Source: Aerolutibacter ruishenii
GTDB lineage: Bacteria; Pseudomonadota; Gammaproteobacteria; Xanthomonadales; Xanthomonadaceae
Direction: 5' to 3'
Assembly (NCBI RefSeq): GCF_007830115.1
Contig: NZ_VLKP01000004.1
Span: 124,001 to 188,000 of the forward strand
Length of the DNA stretch: 64,000 nt
In this document: positions 1 through 8,456 of the stretch, in pieces
How the letters are laid out: each line of letters starts with the position of its first letter
Numbering within the stretch: the stretch's first letter is position 1
Program-made: the position numbers and the translations under genes
The notes under the pieces: generated by a model
The model's input: only the letters and a program-made list of their open reading frames with translations
Databases searched by the model: none
What the model was told of the DNA's origin: nothing

Positions 1-87
1 CGATGAGGTGTTGGAAAGCGGTACAACGTGTCGACCCGCGCCATGAACAAGGGAAACCCCCTATTCATAAATGTCGTCGAGCCAACG

Positions 88-115
88 AAAAGCCGCTGGC
101 GCACCAGCGGCTTCT
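88..115 (-). terminator. Terminator of the Ala-rich lipoprotein gene
   Basis: A perfect 9-bp stem (AGCCGCTGG at 91-99 pairing with CCAGCGGCT at 104-112) closes a 4-nt loop about 40 bases past the stop codon of the lipoprotein gene. Read on the minus strand it is followed by TTTC, so it looks like an intrinsic terminator with a weak U-tract. Confidence 0.6.
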
Positions 116-150
116 CCAACCGTCAGGCCGCGAGCGGCCCTGGGGTCTGA

Positions 151-498
151 TTACTGCTTGGCGGCTTCTTCAGCGCCTTCCTTAGCCTGCTCAGCGGCGT
201 CAGCGGCCTGCTCAGCGGTGTCGGCAGCGGCGTCGGCAGCGCCGGCGTCGGTGGCGGTGGTGGCAGCGTCAGCGGCGGTGGCAGCGGCGTCGGCCGAAGC
301 GGCAGCGGCGTCAGCCGAGGCAGCGGCGGCGTCAGCGGCAGCGGCGTCGCCGGTGGCGGCGGCGTCGGCAGCAGCGGTGGCAGCCTCGGCGGAAGCGTCG
401 GCAGCCTCGGCGGCCGAATCAGCAGCCTGCTGCTGGTTCGAGCAGGCAGCCAAGGCAAAACCCAGGGCCAGGGCGAGCAGCGCCTTGTTCATGGTCAT
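151..498 (-). CDS. Alanine-rich small lipoprotein
   Basis: Predicted lipoprotein of 115 residues. A hydrophobic signal segment (about residues 5-18) ends in LAAC, making Cys19 the likely lipidation site. Almost everything after residue 25 is Ala with Ser, Asp, Glu and Thr in short reiterations such as AAASADAA. A long helical, perhaps trimeric coiled-coil rod at the envelope is the natural reading, by analogy with Lpp-type spacers (inference). I chose the first of two nearby ATGs because GAGG lies about 10 bases upstream of it. The gene stands alone, with its own terminator. No protein family can be named because the composition is too simple for confident recognition. Confidence 0.75.
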   Translation of the reverse strand: MTMNKALLALALGFALAACSNQQQAADSAAEAADASAEAATAAADAAATGDAAAADAAAASADAAAASADAAATAADAATTATDAGAADAAADTAEQAADAAEQAKEGAEEAAKQ

Positions 499-560
499 GA
501 TGCGGTTTCCTCGTCAATAAATAGGGCAACGCGCAAAATGCGCGCCGTGTACATGATGAC

Positions 561-600
561 AAGCCGGAGAACGCTGTCAAGGCGTTGACCGGCTTTTTTT
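561..600. terminator. Hairpin with T7 tail, terminator-like
   Basis: AAGCCGG (561-567) pairs with CCGGCTT (589-595), and inside it AACGC pairs with GCGTT. Seven T residues follow on the plus strand. It looks like a strong plus-strand intrinsic terminator, yet no plus-strand gene lies upstream. On the minus strand it sits after the thiolase gene but lacks a U-run, so it may serve that gene less efficiently or insulate the locus. Confidence 0.55.
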
Positions 601-647
601 GGTTAAGACGTCGTTATATCTAATGTCAGCCGATGAATGGGCGTTTC

Positions 648-1823
648 TCAGGCCAGTTCGACGGCGATCGCGGTGGCCTCGCCACCGCCGATGCACAGCG
701 ATGCCACGCCCCGCTTGGCGCCGCGCTGGCGCAGTGCATTGAGCAGGGTGACCACCAGTCGGGCACCGCTGGCGCCGATGGGATGGCCCAGCGCCACCGC
801 GCCGCCGTGCACGTTGACTTTGTCGCGCGGGATGCCCAGGTCCTTGATCGGGGCCATGGCCACGCACGAGAACGCCTCGTTGATCTCGAACAGGTCCACG
901 TCGGCCACGGTCCAGCCGGCCTTCTGCAGCACCTTCTGGATGGCGGTCACCGGGGCGGTGGTGAACCATTCCGGTGCCTGCGAATGGGTGGCGTGGGCCA
1001 CGATGCGCGCCAGCGGCTTCAGGCCGCGCTCGGCCGCTTCGTCGGCGGACATCAGCACGGTGGCGGCAGCGCCGTCGGAAATCTTGGAGGACGAGGCGGC
1101 GGTCAGCACGCCGTCCTTGCCGAAGGCTGCGCGCAGGGTCGGGATCTTGGTGGTGTCGATCTTGCCCGGTTCCTCGTCGGAGTCGACCACCACGTCGCCC
1201 TTGCGGCCCTTGACGGTGACCGGGACGATCTCGTCCTTGAACGCACCGCTGGCCTGTGCGGCCTGCGCCAGCTTAACGCTCTCGGTGGAGTAGGCGTCCA
1301 GTGCCTCGCGGTCGAACTTGTACTCGGCACACGCCATGTCGCCGAAGACGCCCATCGCCTTGCCCTGGTACGGGTCGGTCAGGCCGTCAAACGCCATGTG
1401 GTCGATGAACTCGGCGCTGCCGTAGCGGATGCCGTTGCGCGAGCCGTTGAGCAGGTGTGGTGCGTTGGTCATCGACTCCATGCCGCCGGCAACGACGACG
1501 TTGGCCGAGCCGGCCTTGATGATGTCGTGGGCCAGCATGATCGCCTTCATGCCCGAGCCGCACACCTTGTTGATGGTGGTGCAGCCGGCCGAGGCCGGGA
1601 TGTTGGCCCCCAGCGAAGCCTGGCGCGCCGGCGCCTGGCCCAGGCCGGCCGGCAGCACGCAGCCCATGATGACTTCGTCCACCTGGTCGGCGGCGAGGCC
1701 CGCGTGTCCAAGCGCGCCGGTAATGGCGGCCGTGCCCAGCACCGGGGTCGCGACGCCGTTGAACTGGCCGAGGAAGGAACCGATGGCGGTGCGCTTGGCA
1801 CCGACGATGACGATGTCGGACAT
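648..1823 (-). CDS. Acetyl-CoA C-acyltransferase (thiolase)
   Basis: Thiolase of 391 residues, the normal family length. It makes or cleaves acetoacetyl-CoA or 3-ketoacyl-CoA in the cytoplasm. The acyl-accepting Cys88 sits in VCGSGMKA, the catalytic His347 in GHPIGASGAR and the second catalytic Cys377 in CIGGGEA. The last motif departs from the common CIGGGMG. The start at MSDIVIVG is set by GGAG about 7 bases upstream; a longer reading adds an N-terminus outside the fold. It follows isovaleryl-CoA dehydrogenase and leucine dehydrogenase on the same strand with gaps of 110-150 bp. Cleavage of the acetoacetyl-CoA end product of leucine breakdown is therefore a plausible job. Chain-length specificity cannot be read from sequence. 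Confidence 0.93.
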   Translation of the reverse strand: MSDIVIVGAKRTAIGSFLGQFNGVATPVLGTAAITGALGHAGLAADQVDEVIMGCVLPAGLGQAPARQASLGANIPASAGCTTINKVCGSGMKAIMLAHDIIKAGSANVVVAGGMESMTNAPHLLNGSRNGIRYGSAEFIDHMAFDGLTDPYQGKAMGVFGDMACAEYKFDREALDAYSTESVKLAQAAQASGAFKDEIVPVTVKGRKGDVVVDSDEEPGKIDTTKIPTLRAAFGKDGVLTAASSSKISDGAAATVLMSADEAAERGLKPLARIVAHATHSQAPEWFTTAPVTAIQKVLQKAGWTVADVDLFEINEAFSCVAMAPIKDLGIPRDKVNVHGGAVALGHPIGASGARLVVTLLNALRQRGAKRGVASLCIGGGEATAIAVELA

Positions 1824-1933
1824 GGACTGCTCCAGTGGGGGCCGGCGGTTTGCCGGGACACCCCGATTATCGCGCCGGTTGTTGCGCTGCCGCAAATCCG
1901 CACCCGTTCAGGCGGGCGCGGCGTTCCGGCGCC

Positions 1934-3091
1934 TCAGCTGTGGCCGTTGAACAGCTCGCGGCCGATCAGCATGCGGCGGATCTCATTGGTGCCCGCGCCG
2001 ATCTCGTACAGTTTGGCGTCGCGCAGCAGGCGACCGGTCGGGAATTCGTTGATGTAGCCGTTGCCGCCCAGGGTCTGGATGGCCTCCAGCGTGACCTGCA
2101 CGGCCGACTCGGAGGCGTGCAGCAGGCAGCTGGCCGCATCCACGCGGCTATTGTAGCCACTGTCGTAGTCGCGCGCGACCTGGTAGGCGAACGCACGGCT
2201 GGACTGCAGCTTCGTGTACATGTCGGCGATCTTGCCCTGCATCAGGCCGAAGGTGCCGATGGCCGCGTCGAACTGCTTGCGCTCGCGGGTGTAGGGCAGG
2301 GCGATGTCCAGTGCGGCCTGCATCAGGCCGATGGGGCCGCCGGACAGCACCAGGCGCTCGGTGTTGAGGCCGCTCATCAGCACCGTCACGCCCTGGTTGA
2401 TCTCGCCCAGCACGTTCTCGGCGGGGATCTCGCAGTTGTCGAACACCAGCTCGCAGGTGTTGGAGCCGCGCATGCCCAGCTTGTCCAGCTTCTGCGCGGT
2501 GCTGAAACCCTTCATGCCCTTCTCGACGATGAAGGCGGTCATGCACTTGCTGCCCGCGTCCTTGCCGGCGGTGCGCATGTAGACCACCAGCACGTCGGCC
2601 TCGGGGCCGTTGGTGATCCACATCTTGTTGCCGTTGGCTACCCAGACGTCGCCCTTCAACTCGGCGCGGCACGACATCGAGCCGACCACGTCGGAACCGG
2701 CGCCCGGTTCGCTCATCGCCAGCGCGCCCTTCCACTCGCCCATGCACAGCTTGGGCAGGTACTTGTGGCGCTGCGCCTCGTTGCCGTTGGCGTAGAGGTT
2801 GTTGACGCACAGGTTGGAGTGCGCGCCGTACGACAGGCCCACCGAGCCCGACGCGCGCGACATCTCCTCCATCGCCACAAGGTGGGCCAGGTAGCCCATA
2901 CCGCTGCCGCCGTACTCGCCCGGCACGGTCATGCCCAGCAACCCCATCTCGCCCAGCTTGGGCCACAGGTCCTGCGGGAACCAGTTGTCGTGGTCGATCT
3001 GTTCGGCGCGCGGCGCGATCTCGGCCTCGGCGAAACGGCGGACCGCATCGCGCAGCGCATCGATCTCTTCACCCAGCGGGAAAGGGCGCAT
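1934..3091 (-). CDS. ivd: Isovaleryl-CoA dehydrogenase
   Basis: FAD-dependent acyl-CoA dehydrogenase of 385 residues that oxidises isovaleryl-CoA to 3-methylcrotonyl-CoA in leucine catabolism, passing electrons to ETF. The subfamily can be read from the catalytic base. The Glu is at residue 245 in the [11 protein letters not shown] helix, the position used by isovaleryl-CoA dehydrogenases. The usual Glu near the C-terminus is replaced in [10 protein letters not shown]. The SEPGAGSD and WITNG flavin-domain motifs are present. The start at MRPFPLG is preferred over an ATG five codons upstream because AGGAG lies just ahead of it. Neighbouring leucine dehydrogenase and thiolase support the pathway. 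The methylcrotonyl-CoA carboxylase genes are not in this window. Confidence 0.93.
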   Translation of the reverse strand: MRPFPLGEEIDALRDAVRRFAEAEIAPRAEQIDHDNWFPQDLWPKLGEMGLLGMTVPGEYGGSGMGYLAHLVAMEEMSRASGSVGLSYGAHSNLCVNNLYANGNEAQRHKYLPKLCMGEWKGALAMSEPGAGSDVVGSMSCRAELKGDVWVANGNKMWITNGPEADVLVVYMRTAGKDAGSKCMTAFIVEKGMKGFSTAQKLDKLGMRGSNTCELVFDNCEIPAENVLGEINQGVTVLMSGLNTERLVLSGGPIGLMQAALDIALPYTRERKQFDAAIGTFGLMQGKIADMYTKLQSSRAFAYQVARDYDSGYNSRVDAASCLLHASESAVQVTLEAIQTLGGNGYINEFPTGRLLRDAKLYEIGAGTNEIRRMLIGRELFNGHS

Positions 3092-3174
3092 GACTACTCC
3101 TGGCAACGTTTTGGCGCCGAAGCCTATCGACGCTCGAAATGGGAGGCTCGGGCCTCATGCCCCAGCCGGACAGC

Positions 3175-3199
3175 ACGACGGGGCACTGGGCCCCGTCGT
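3175..3199 (-). terminator. Strong hairpin after leucine dehydrogenase
   Basis: ACGACGGGGC (3175-3184) and GCCCCGTCGT (3190-3199) form a perfect 10-bp stem with a 5-nt loop between the leucine dehydrogenase stop and the isovaleryl-CoA dehydrogenase start. There is no T-run on the minus strand, so termination is likely but not proven. It may separate the two genes into different transcripts. Confidence 0.5.
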
Positions 3200-3237
3200 A
3201 TTCTTGCTCTTCAGCGCGTCAGTGCACCTGACGTGGA

Positions 3238-4341
3238 TCAGTTGCCGCCGCGGATGCGACCCTTGAAGCGGGTCTGGCCACGGCCCAGCGGCAGCTTGAG
3301 CTTGCCGATGGCGGCGATGCGCTCCTCGCCCAGGCGGTCGGCGGCCTGGTAGGTCGGCACGCCGTCGCGCTCGGCGATCTCGTAGATGCGGTGCAGGTTG
3401 TGGTAGATGGTGCGCATCATGCGCATCGCGCGCTCGCGGTTGTAGCCCTCGAGCTCCAGCGCCACGTTCATCACGCCACCCGCGTTGACCGCGTAGTCCG
3501 GCGCGTACAGGATGCCGCGCCTCTGCACCTCGTCACCGATGGCGTTGTTGGCCAGCTGGTTGTTGGCCGCGCCGCAGATGACCTTGACCTTCAGGCGGGG
3601 CAGGGTCTGCTCGTTCACGGTGCCACCCAGCGCGCACGGGCTGTACACGTCGGCCGGCACGTCGTAGATCTCGTCCAGACCCACGGCCTCGGCGCCGTAC
3701 TCGGACACGGCCTTGTCCACCAGCGACTGGTTGATGTCGGTGACGAAGATCTTCGCGCCGCGCTCCTTGAGCAGCTTCACGTATTCCATGCCCACGTGGC
3801 CCAGGCCCTGCACGGCGTAGCTGTACTTGCCCACTTCCTCGTCGCCGAAGCGCTTGTTGAGGGTTGCCATCAGGCCCTGCAGGGCGCCGTAGGCGGTGAA
3901 CGGCGACGGGTCGCCCGAACCACCGTGCACCTGGTGCACGCCGGTCACGAACTCGGTCTCGCGGTACACGTATTCCATGTCGTTGACGTCGATGCCGACG
4001 TCCTCGGCGGTGATGTAACGGCCGCCCAGCGAGTCCACGAACTGGCCGAAGGCGCGGAACAGCGCTTCGGACTTGTCCTTGGCCGGGTCGCCGATGATCA
4101 CGGCCTTGCCGCCGCCGATGTTCAGGCCGGCCACCGCATTCTTGTAGGTCATGCCGCGCGACAGGCGCAGCACGTCGTTCAACGCTTCCTGCTCGGACTT
4201 GTACGGCCACATGCGGGTGCCGCCCAGCGCGGGGCCCAGCACGGTGTTGTGGATGGCGATAATCGCCTTCAGGCCCGCGTCCTTGTTGTGGCAGAACACG
4301 ACCTGTTCGTGGCCGTAGGTGTCCAGGGTCTCGAAAATCAT
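3238..4341 (-). CDS. ldh: Leucine dehydrogenase
   Basis: NAD-dependent amino-acid dehydrogenase of 367 residues that deaminates leucine, valine or isoleucine to the 2-oxo acids. The GPALGGTRMWPY substrate loop, the catalytic lysines in TYKNA (Lys67) and GGGKA (Lys79), and the Rossmann motif GLGHVG around residue 183 are all present. These fit the leucine/phenylalanine branch of the Glu/Leu/Phe/Val dehydrogenase family better than glutamate dehydrogenase, which is longer. The start at MIFETLD follows GGAG at a good distance. It lies upstream of isovaleryl-CoA dehydrogenase on the same strand and probably feeds it through the branched-chain oxoacid dehydrogenase encoded elsewhere. Confidence 0.9.
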   Translation of the reverse strand: MIFETLDTYGHEQVVFCHNKDAGLKAIIAIHNTVLGPALGGTRMWPYKSEQEALNDVLRLSRGMTYKNAVAGLNIGGGKAVIIGDPAKDKSEALFRAFGQFVDSLGGRYITAEDVGIDVNDMEYVYRETEFVTGVHQVHGGSGDPSPFTAYGALQGLMATLNKRFGDEEVGKYSYAVQGLGHVGMEYVKLLKERGAKIFVTDINQSLVDKAVSEYGAEAVGLDEIYDVPADVYSPCALGGTVNEQTLPRLKVKVICGAANNQLANNAIGDEVQRRGILYAPDYAVNAGGVMNVALELEGYNRERAMRMMRTIYHNLHRIYEIAERDGVPTYQAADRLGEERIAAIGKLKLPLGRGQTRFKGRIRGGN

Positions 4342-4534
4342 CAGGTGCTCCGGATTGGCGTGGGGAATGCGCGGTAGGCGCCACGCCAACTGTGCGTTTA
4401 AGTCGTTGAATCGGTGAGGATTCGCCTCTGCGGCCGGGATAACAGGCCCGCCGCAGGGGGCATAGTCTACGCCAATCGGCGAATACGGTTACGAATGCAA
4501 CCGGTTCATGCGGGTGGGGTCGGCCGTCCCGGCT

Positions 4535-5812
4535 TCAGAACGTCCGGTAACGCCGCTCGCGCAGCCACAACGTGGCCAGCCATTTCTCTCCCGCCAGCAC
4601 CGGCGCGCCCGCGTGCAGCGACGCAGGATCGGGGTTGCCTGCGTCGTCGGTGTTGCGGAACGCCACCGCGCGGCCCACGCGCGGTTCCACCACCCGGTTG
4701 GCCTCGGGGAAGGCCGTGCCGCCGCCGGATTCCACGTCGCACAGGTAGGTGCACAGCGTGGTCGCGCGCTGGCCCGCCTGCGGCCGGTCGCCGGCCAGCG
4801 TCTGCGGGGGCAGGTAATCGCGGTGCGGGCGGTATTCCTGGCCGGGCAGGTAGCGCAGCAGCACCATCTGTTCGGCATGGGTGAAGTCGATGCCGATCGC
4901 CGCGGCCATGCGCAACTGCAGCAGGCGCAGCGGGAAGTCCTCGATCATGTCGTTGAACGTGGCGTCGAAGGCGGTCCGCACCGGGTGCTCCAGCCATTCG
5001 CCGGTGCGCGGGTCGACCACCCGCGCGCGCTTGAGCCATGGCGCGCCCATCAGCATCACATAGCGGCATTCCTCGGGCGTGAGCAGGCCTTCGAGCGTGG
5101 CCACGCGCGGGGACTGGCTGAGCACCTGTGGCATCGGCGCTTGCAGGCTGGGTTCCAGATTGAGCTGCAACGGCCGGCTGGGGCCGTCGACGGGCACGGG
5201 GCCGGGCACCGCCGGGATTGCCGGCATGCCCGCCTGCGCCACCAGCGCCTGCCATGCGGCCAGTTCGCCACCAGCCGTCATCTCGCCGTGGCGCACGCGT
5301 TCCAGCAGCAGGCTGGCGCTGATCGGATCGCCCGCGCGCGCGGCCTGTTCCAGCAGTGTGCGCGACTGGCGCATGGCCGCGGGGTTGTCGGTGTCGCCGC
5401 CAAAGTACATCGCCAGTGCACGCATCGCCGACACGTCGCCGCCCTTGGCGGCCAGCAGCAGGCGCTGGCCCATGCGCAGGAAGTCGCGGTCCATGACGAT
5501 GCCGCCCAGCGCGATGTTGGCCAGCAGCGCCGCCGCGCCCGCTGCGCCCCCGCGCTCGGCGCGCTCCAGCCCGGTCATCGCAGCCAACGGGTCCGCGTCG
5601 CAGGCCACGCCATACAACTGCATGCGTGCGTACTCCACCTGCGCGGCCAGGTGGTTTCGCTCGGCCGCACGGCGGTAAAGGTCGAAGGCTTCCGCGGCGG
5701 CGTCGACGTCGGTGGCCAGCAGCATGCGCGCAAGCTGGAACTGCGCGTTGGGCGCGCCGCCGGCAGCATTGGCGCGCAGGGTCTGCAGGTCGGGCAGGGC
5801 GGTTGTGCTCAT
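4535..5812 (-). CDS. Sel1-repeat protein with prolyl-4-hydroxylase-like dioxygenase domain
   Basis: About 425 residues. The N-terminal half (about 10-200) is helical Sel1/TPR-like, with repeats such as AAAEAFDLYRRAAERNHLAAQ. The C-terminal half (about 245-425) is a 2-oxoglutarate/Fe(II) dioxygenase of the prolyl-4-hydroxylase alpha-subunit type. Its iron ligands are His330 and Asp332 (PHRDY) and His400, and Lys410 is suited to bind 2-oxoglutarate. It probably hydroxylates a protein substrate recruited by the helical repeats (inference). MSTTALPD is chosen as start because it begins the fold, although no clear ribosome site precedes it. It lies 114 bp downstream of the globin-reductase gene on the same strand and could be co-transcribed with it. 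Confidence 0.85.
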   Translation of the reverse strand: MSTTALPDLQTLRANAAGGAPNAQFQLARMLLATDVDAAAEAFDLYRRAAERNHLAAQVEYARMQLYGVACDADPLAAMTGLERAERGGAAGAAALLANIALGGIVMDRDFLRMGQRLLLAAKGGDVSAMRALAMYFGGDTDNPAAMRQSRTLLEQAARAGDPISASLLLERVRHGEMTAGGELAAWQALVAQAGMPAIPAVPGPVPVDGPSRPLQLNLEPSLQAPMPQVLSQSPRVATLEGLLTPEECRYVMLMGAPWLKRARVVDPRTGEWLEHPVRTAFDATFNDMIEDFPLRLLQLRMAAAIGIDFTHAEQMVLLRYLPGQEYRPHRDYLPPQTLAGDRPQAGQRATTLCTYLCDVESGGGTAFPEANRVVEPRVGRAVAFRNTDDAGNPDPASLHAGAPVLAGEKWLATLWLRERRYRTF

Positions 5813-5926
5813 GCGGTCAGGGTACCCGTGGCGGACCGGCGGCACTATCCCGCCATGCCCCGTCCATGCGGGCGTGGGCCTGCAACGGGAACCGGTGGGG
5901 GCCCGCGACGTGGCCGGCAACGCGGT

Positions 5927-7462
5927 TCAGGCGTCCGTGATCCCCGCGCACTCGGCGCAGTGCAGGCTGCCCACCCGGTATTGGTAGCGGCTGGGCGCGC
6001 CGGCGGCGATTTCCCCATGGCAACCGTCACAGACAGCGTCGATTTCCAGACGCTGCACGCTCAGGTTGTGCAGGGGCTGCTCCACGCCGCCGATGATCAT
6101 GCCCCGGGGGGCGCCCTTGACCATCTCGGTGCGGAACTGCTCGTGCAGCGCCAGCCAACGGCGGATCAGGTCTGGTGCCAGCCCGGCCTCGCGCAGCACC
6201 GATTCGAACAGGGCCTCCCGGTAGTCAAACAGTTCATCGGAGATGACCATCCAGTGGTGCGCGTTGTACGGGTTCAGGCCGAAGTACGCCTTGTTCCCAT
6301 TGAACAGGTTGGACAGGAACTCGTACTGCTTCTGGACCGCCCAGTCGCGCGTGACATTGTGGAAGAACGGCGACAGGCGCGGATCTTCGTACGCGCGCGC
6401 GTAGAACGCCTCCAGCAGGCGGGTCAGCCCCGGTCCCTGTTCCAGTGCCGCCCACAGTTCCGGGTCAGCTGGCATGCCGGCCACTTTCTCCGCGTCGCGG
6501 GGGCGCGGCGAATGGGTGAACTCGAACGGATCGGCCAGGATCCGCTCACGCGGAATGTCCGCAAGTATCGCCGCCACGCGTGCGTCCTCCACCATGGCTG
6601 GCAGTCCGCAGAGAAGCAGGGCATGTTCCTCAAGACGGGGCCGGTTTTCCAGCGCATGGGTGACGATGCGGCCGTGGGCCGCACCGGGTGTGCGCTCGCC
6701 ACTTACGCAGGGGCGGTAGTGGAAGTTCGGGTGCTGCTGGGCCAGGGTTCGCAGTTCTGCATCCAGATACAGGTCGCCAGCGTCACCCACCCCGTGGTGG
6801 AACTCGATCGGCGCGGCATGCCCCTGCGCCAACGCATCCCGCGCGACGGCCATGAGCGCCCCGGCTCCCACGCCGGTCGCCAGCATCAGCAGCGGACGAC
6901 CGCGCAAGTCGTCGCGATCGTGGCATCCGCCATGGGGGCCACGCAGGTACATGCGCTCCCCGATGCGCGCCTGCTCACACAGCCACGTGCTCATTTCCCC
7001 CCGCCTTCGAACGTGGATGCGGAAGGAAAAGTCGTCCTCGGGACGGCTGGCAATGGAGTACGGGCGTGCCAGGTTGTCCCCGCGGATCAGGTAAACGTGC
7101 TGTCCGCCACGGAACTCCAGCATGCGCAGCGGCGCCAGATCCAAGGCGTAGGTGTCCTTCGCCAGTTGCGTGCGCGCCAGCAACTCAACCTGCTGGAGCC
7201 GCTGGTTGGGATCGGGGCGCGCCAACTTCACGTCGCCACGCGGTACCGATACGCAGCACAGCACATGACTGCCCTGGGTAAGGGATGCATCCACCTCGCG
7301 CAGCGTGTCGACGCTGCCGTCCAGCAGGCGGAGTTGGCAGCAGCCACAACTGCCTTTGCGGCAGGAGTGGGTGATGTCCGCCCCCTGGCGCAGAAGGGCA
7401 TCAAGCAAGGTCTCGCCGGGCGCAGCCGAGAACACCTTGCCTTGGTACTCCAGTCGACTCAT
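5927..7462 (-). CDS. Ferredoxin / flavin reductase / truncated-globin fusion protein
   Basis: A 511-residue multidomain redox protein. Residues 1-80 are a plant-type 2Fe-2S ferredoxin domain with Cys34, Cys39, Cys42 and Cys70. Residues 90-310 are an FAD/NAD(P)H reductase with the flavin motif RPYSIAS (133-139) and the nucleotide loop GVGAG. Residues 345-445 look like a truncated (2-on-2) globin: the helix FYARAYEDPRLSPFF, then NAHHWM supplying the proximal His at 402 or 403. A short tail has two CxxC pairs (Cys478/481 and Cys502/505), likely a zinc or iron knuckle. Such a protein could pass electrons from NAD(P)H to a haem, for oxygen or nitric oxide chemistry (inference). Its ATG overlaps the stop of the roadblock gene, so it is the last gene of the GTPase operon. 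Confidence 0.85.
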   Translation of the reverse strand: MSRLEYQGKVFSAAPGETLLDALLRQGADITHSCRKGSCGCCQLRLLDGSVDTLREVDASLTQGSHVLCCVSVPRGDVKLARPDPNQRLQQVELLARTQLAKDTYALDLAPLRMLEFRGGQHVYLIRGDNLARPYSIASRPEDDFSFRIHVRRRGEMSTWLCEQARIGERMYLRGPHGGCHDRDDLRGRPLLMLATGVGAGALMAVARDALAQGHAAPIEFHHGVGDAGDLYLDAELRTLAQQHPNFHYRPCVSGERTPGAAHGRIVTHALENRPRLEEHALLLCGLPAMVEDARVAAILADIPRERILADPFEFTHSPRPRDAEKVAGMPADPELWAALEQGPGLTRLLEAFYARAYEDPRLSPFFHNVTRDWAVQKQYEFLSNLFNGNKAYFGLNPYNAHHWMVISDELFDYREALFESVLREAGLAPDLIRRWLALHEQFRTEMVKGAPRGMIIGGVEQPLHNLSVQRLEIDAVCDGCHGEIAAGAPSRYQYRVGSLHCAECAGITDA

Positions 7463-7902
7463 GCGATGCCCTTCCCGCTGGCCACGATGCCGGGAAAAGC
7501 CTCGGCGACGGCCTGCGCGCAGGTCTTGCTGTGCCCCAACACCATGCCGAGGCGGGCGTCACGCTCGGCGACCACGGCCAGCAGCAACAACGAGTTGCTG
7601 CGCGCCACGCTGCAGATCACCAGCTTCCCCTCGGTGCCCTCGATCAGGATGTGGTCCAGCGGACCGGCGGTCAGTTCGCGAAGGAACGTCTGGCCCAACG
7701 CCACCGTTGAGCTCACCATGGCGGCCATCTTGCCCTCTTCCCACCTGCGATTGCGATTTCGCATGAGGAACGGACGCCCGTCGCGCATTGCCAGCATGGC
7801 CGCGAGAATGCCGTCGCTGGCCACCAGGTGATCCAGGGCGGACGCGCAGCGGCTGCGGTCCGGTTCCAGCGTCGTGCCGACCCTGTTGTCCATCAACTGC
7901 AT
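7459..7902 (-). CDS. Roadblock/LC7-domain protein, probable GTPase regulator
   Basis: A 147-residue single-domain protein of the roadblock/LC7 (MglB/CvnB) fold. The helix ALDHLVASDGILAAMLAMRDG, the helix GKMAAMVSSTVALGQTF, the strand HILIEGTEGKLVICSV and a following hydrophobic strand match the family order. Family members form dimers that regulate Ras-like GTPases. The start at MQLMDN is favoured by AAGGGG about 8 bases upstream. A second ATG three codons in overlaps the stop of the GTPase gene as TGATG. Translation with the adjacent GTPase and the downstream redox protein looks coupled, so the GTPase is the most likely partner. Confidence 0.85.
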   Translation of the reverse strand: MQLMDNRVGTTLEPDRSRCASALDHLVASDGILAAMLAMRDGRPFLMRNRNRRWEEGKMAAMVSSTVALGQTFLRELTAGPLDHILIEGTEGKLVICSVARSNSLLLLAVVAERDARLGMVLGHSKTCAQAVAEAFPGIVASGKGIA

Positions 7903-8456
7903 GCTGTCGCCCCTTGGGGTTGCCGCACGATGGCATGCTCCAGTTGCAGGAACAGCAGTTCGAACGTGCGGACCACGTCCGCCCTCCGACGCGCGTCCAC
8001 CACGATGACCGGTGCCACGAGGCGGTGTGATTGCAGCAATTCCAGGCATTGCCTCTGGATTGCCTGCGCATCGCCCGTGCATCGGTTGACGGCGATGACG
8101 CACGGCAACCGGCGCAACTCGTCGGCGTACGTGGAAAGCGTGTCCTCCAGCCCCTGGAGACTCCCACTGCTTGCATCCACGAGGACCGCAGCGCCCAGCA
8201 GCCCCTCGCGCACCACGTCGAACATGAAGCGGAACCGGGCTTGCCCGGGTAGGCCATACAGCAGCAGCCGGCCCTGGTCTCCCAGGCACAACTCACCGTA
8301 GTCCAGCGCGACGGTGGTGGTGTCCTTGCGCAGCCGAAGTTCATCGGTGCACTCCACGTCCGTGCTCGCAGGCTCGATGTCGCTCACTGCGGCAATGCAG
8401 GTCGTCTTGCCTGCCCCAGGTTCGCCTATGAAGACAATCTTGTGCACGTTGGTCAT
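7893..8456 (-). CDS. Small Ras-like GTPase (MglA/CvnD type)
   Basis: 187-residue single-domain GTPase. The P-loop is GEPGAGKT (11-18). The switch-II region YGLPGQARFRF (67-77) has GLPGQ where classical Ras proteins have DTAGQ, as in MglA and conservon CvnD proteins. The base-binding motif is NRCT at 124-127 rather than NKxD, which may weaken guanine selectivity. There is no lipidation signal or membrane segment. The start ATG overlaps the stop of the winged-helix gene (ATGA). With two roadblock-like neighbours it forms a bacterial G-protein switch. What it controls is unknown, but the operon ends in a redox enzyme and begins with a phosphatase fusion. Confidence 0.9.
   Translation of the reverse strand: MTNVHKIVFIGEPGAGKTTCIAAVSDIEPASTDVECTDELRLRKDTTTVALDYGELCLGDQGRLLLYGLPGQARFRFMFDVVREGLLGAAVLVDASSGSLQGLEDTLSTYADELRRLPCVIAVNRCTGDAQAIQRQCLELLQSHRLVAPVIVVDARRRADVVRTFELLFLQLEHAIVRQPQGATACS

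Noticed and set aside
4508-7831. A plus-strand open frame of over 1100 codons
   Set aside because: It runs antisense to the oxygenase, globin-reductase and roadblock genes, which have clear motifs. High GC leaves long antisense frames open, and no domain is recognisable in it.
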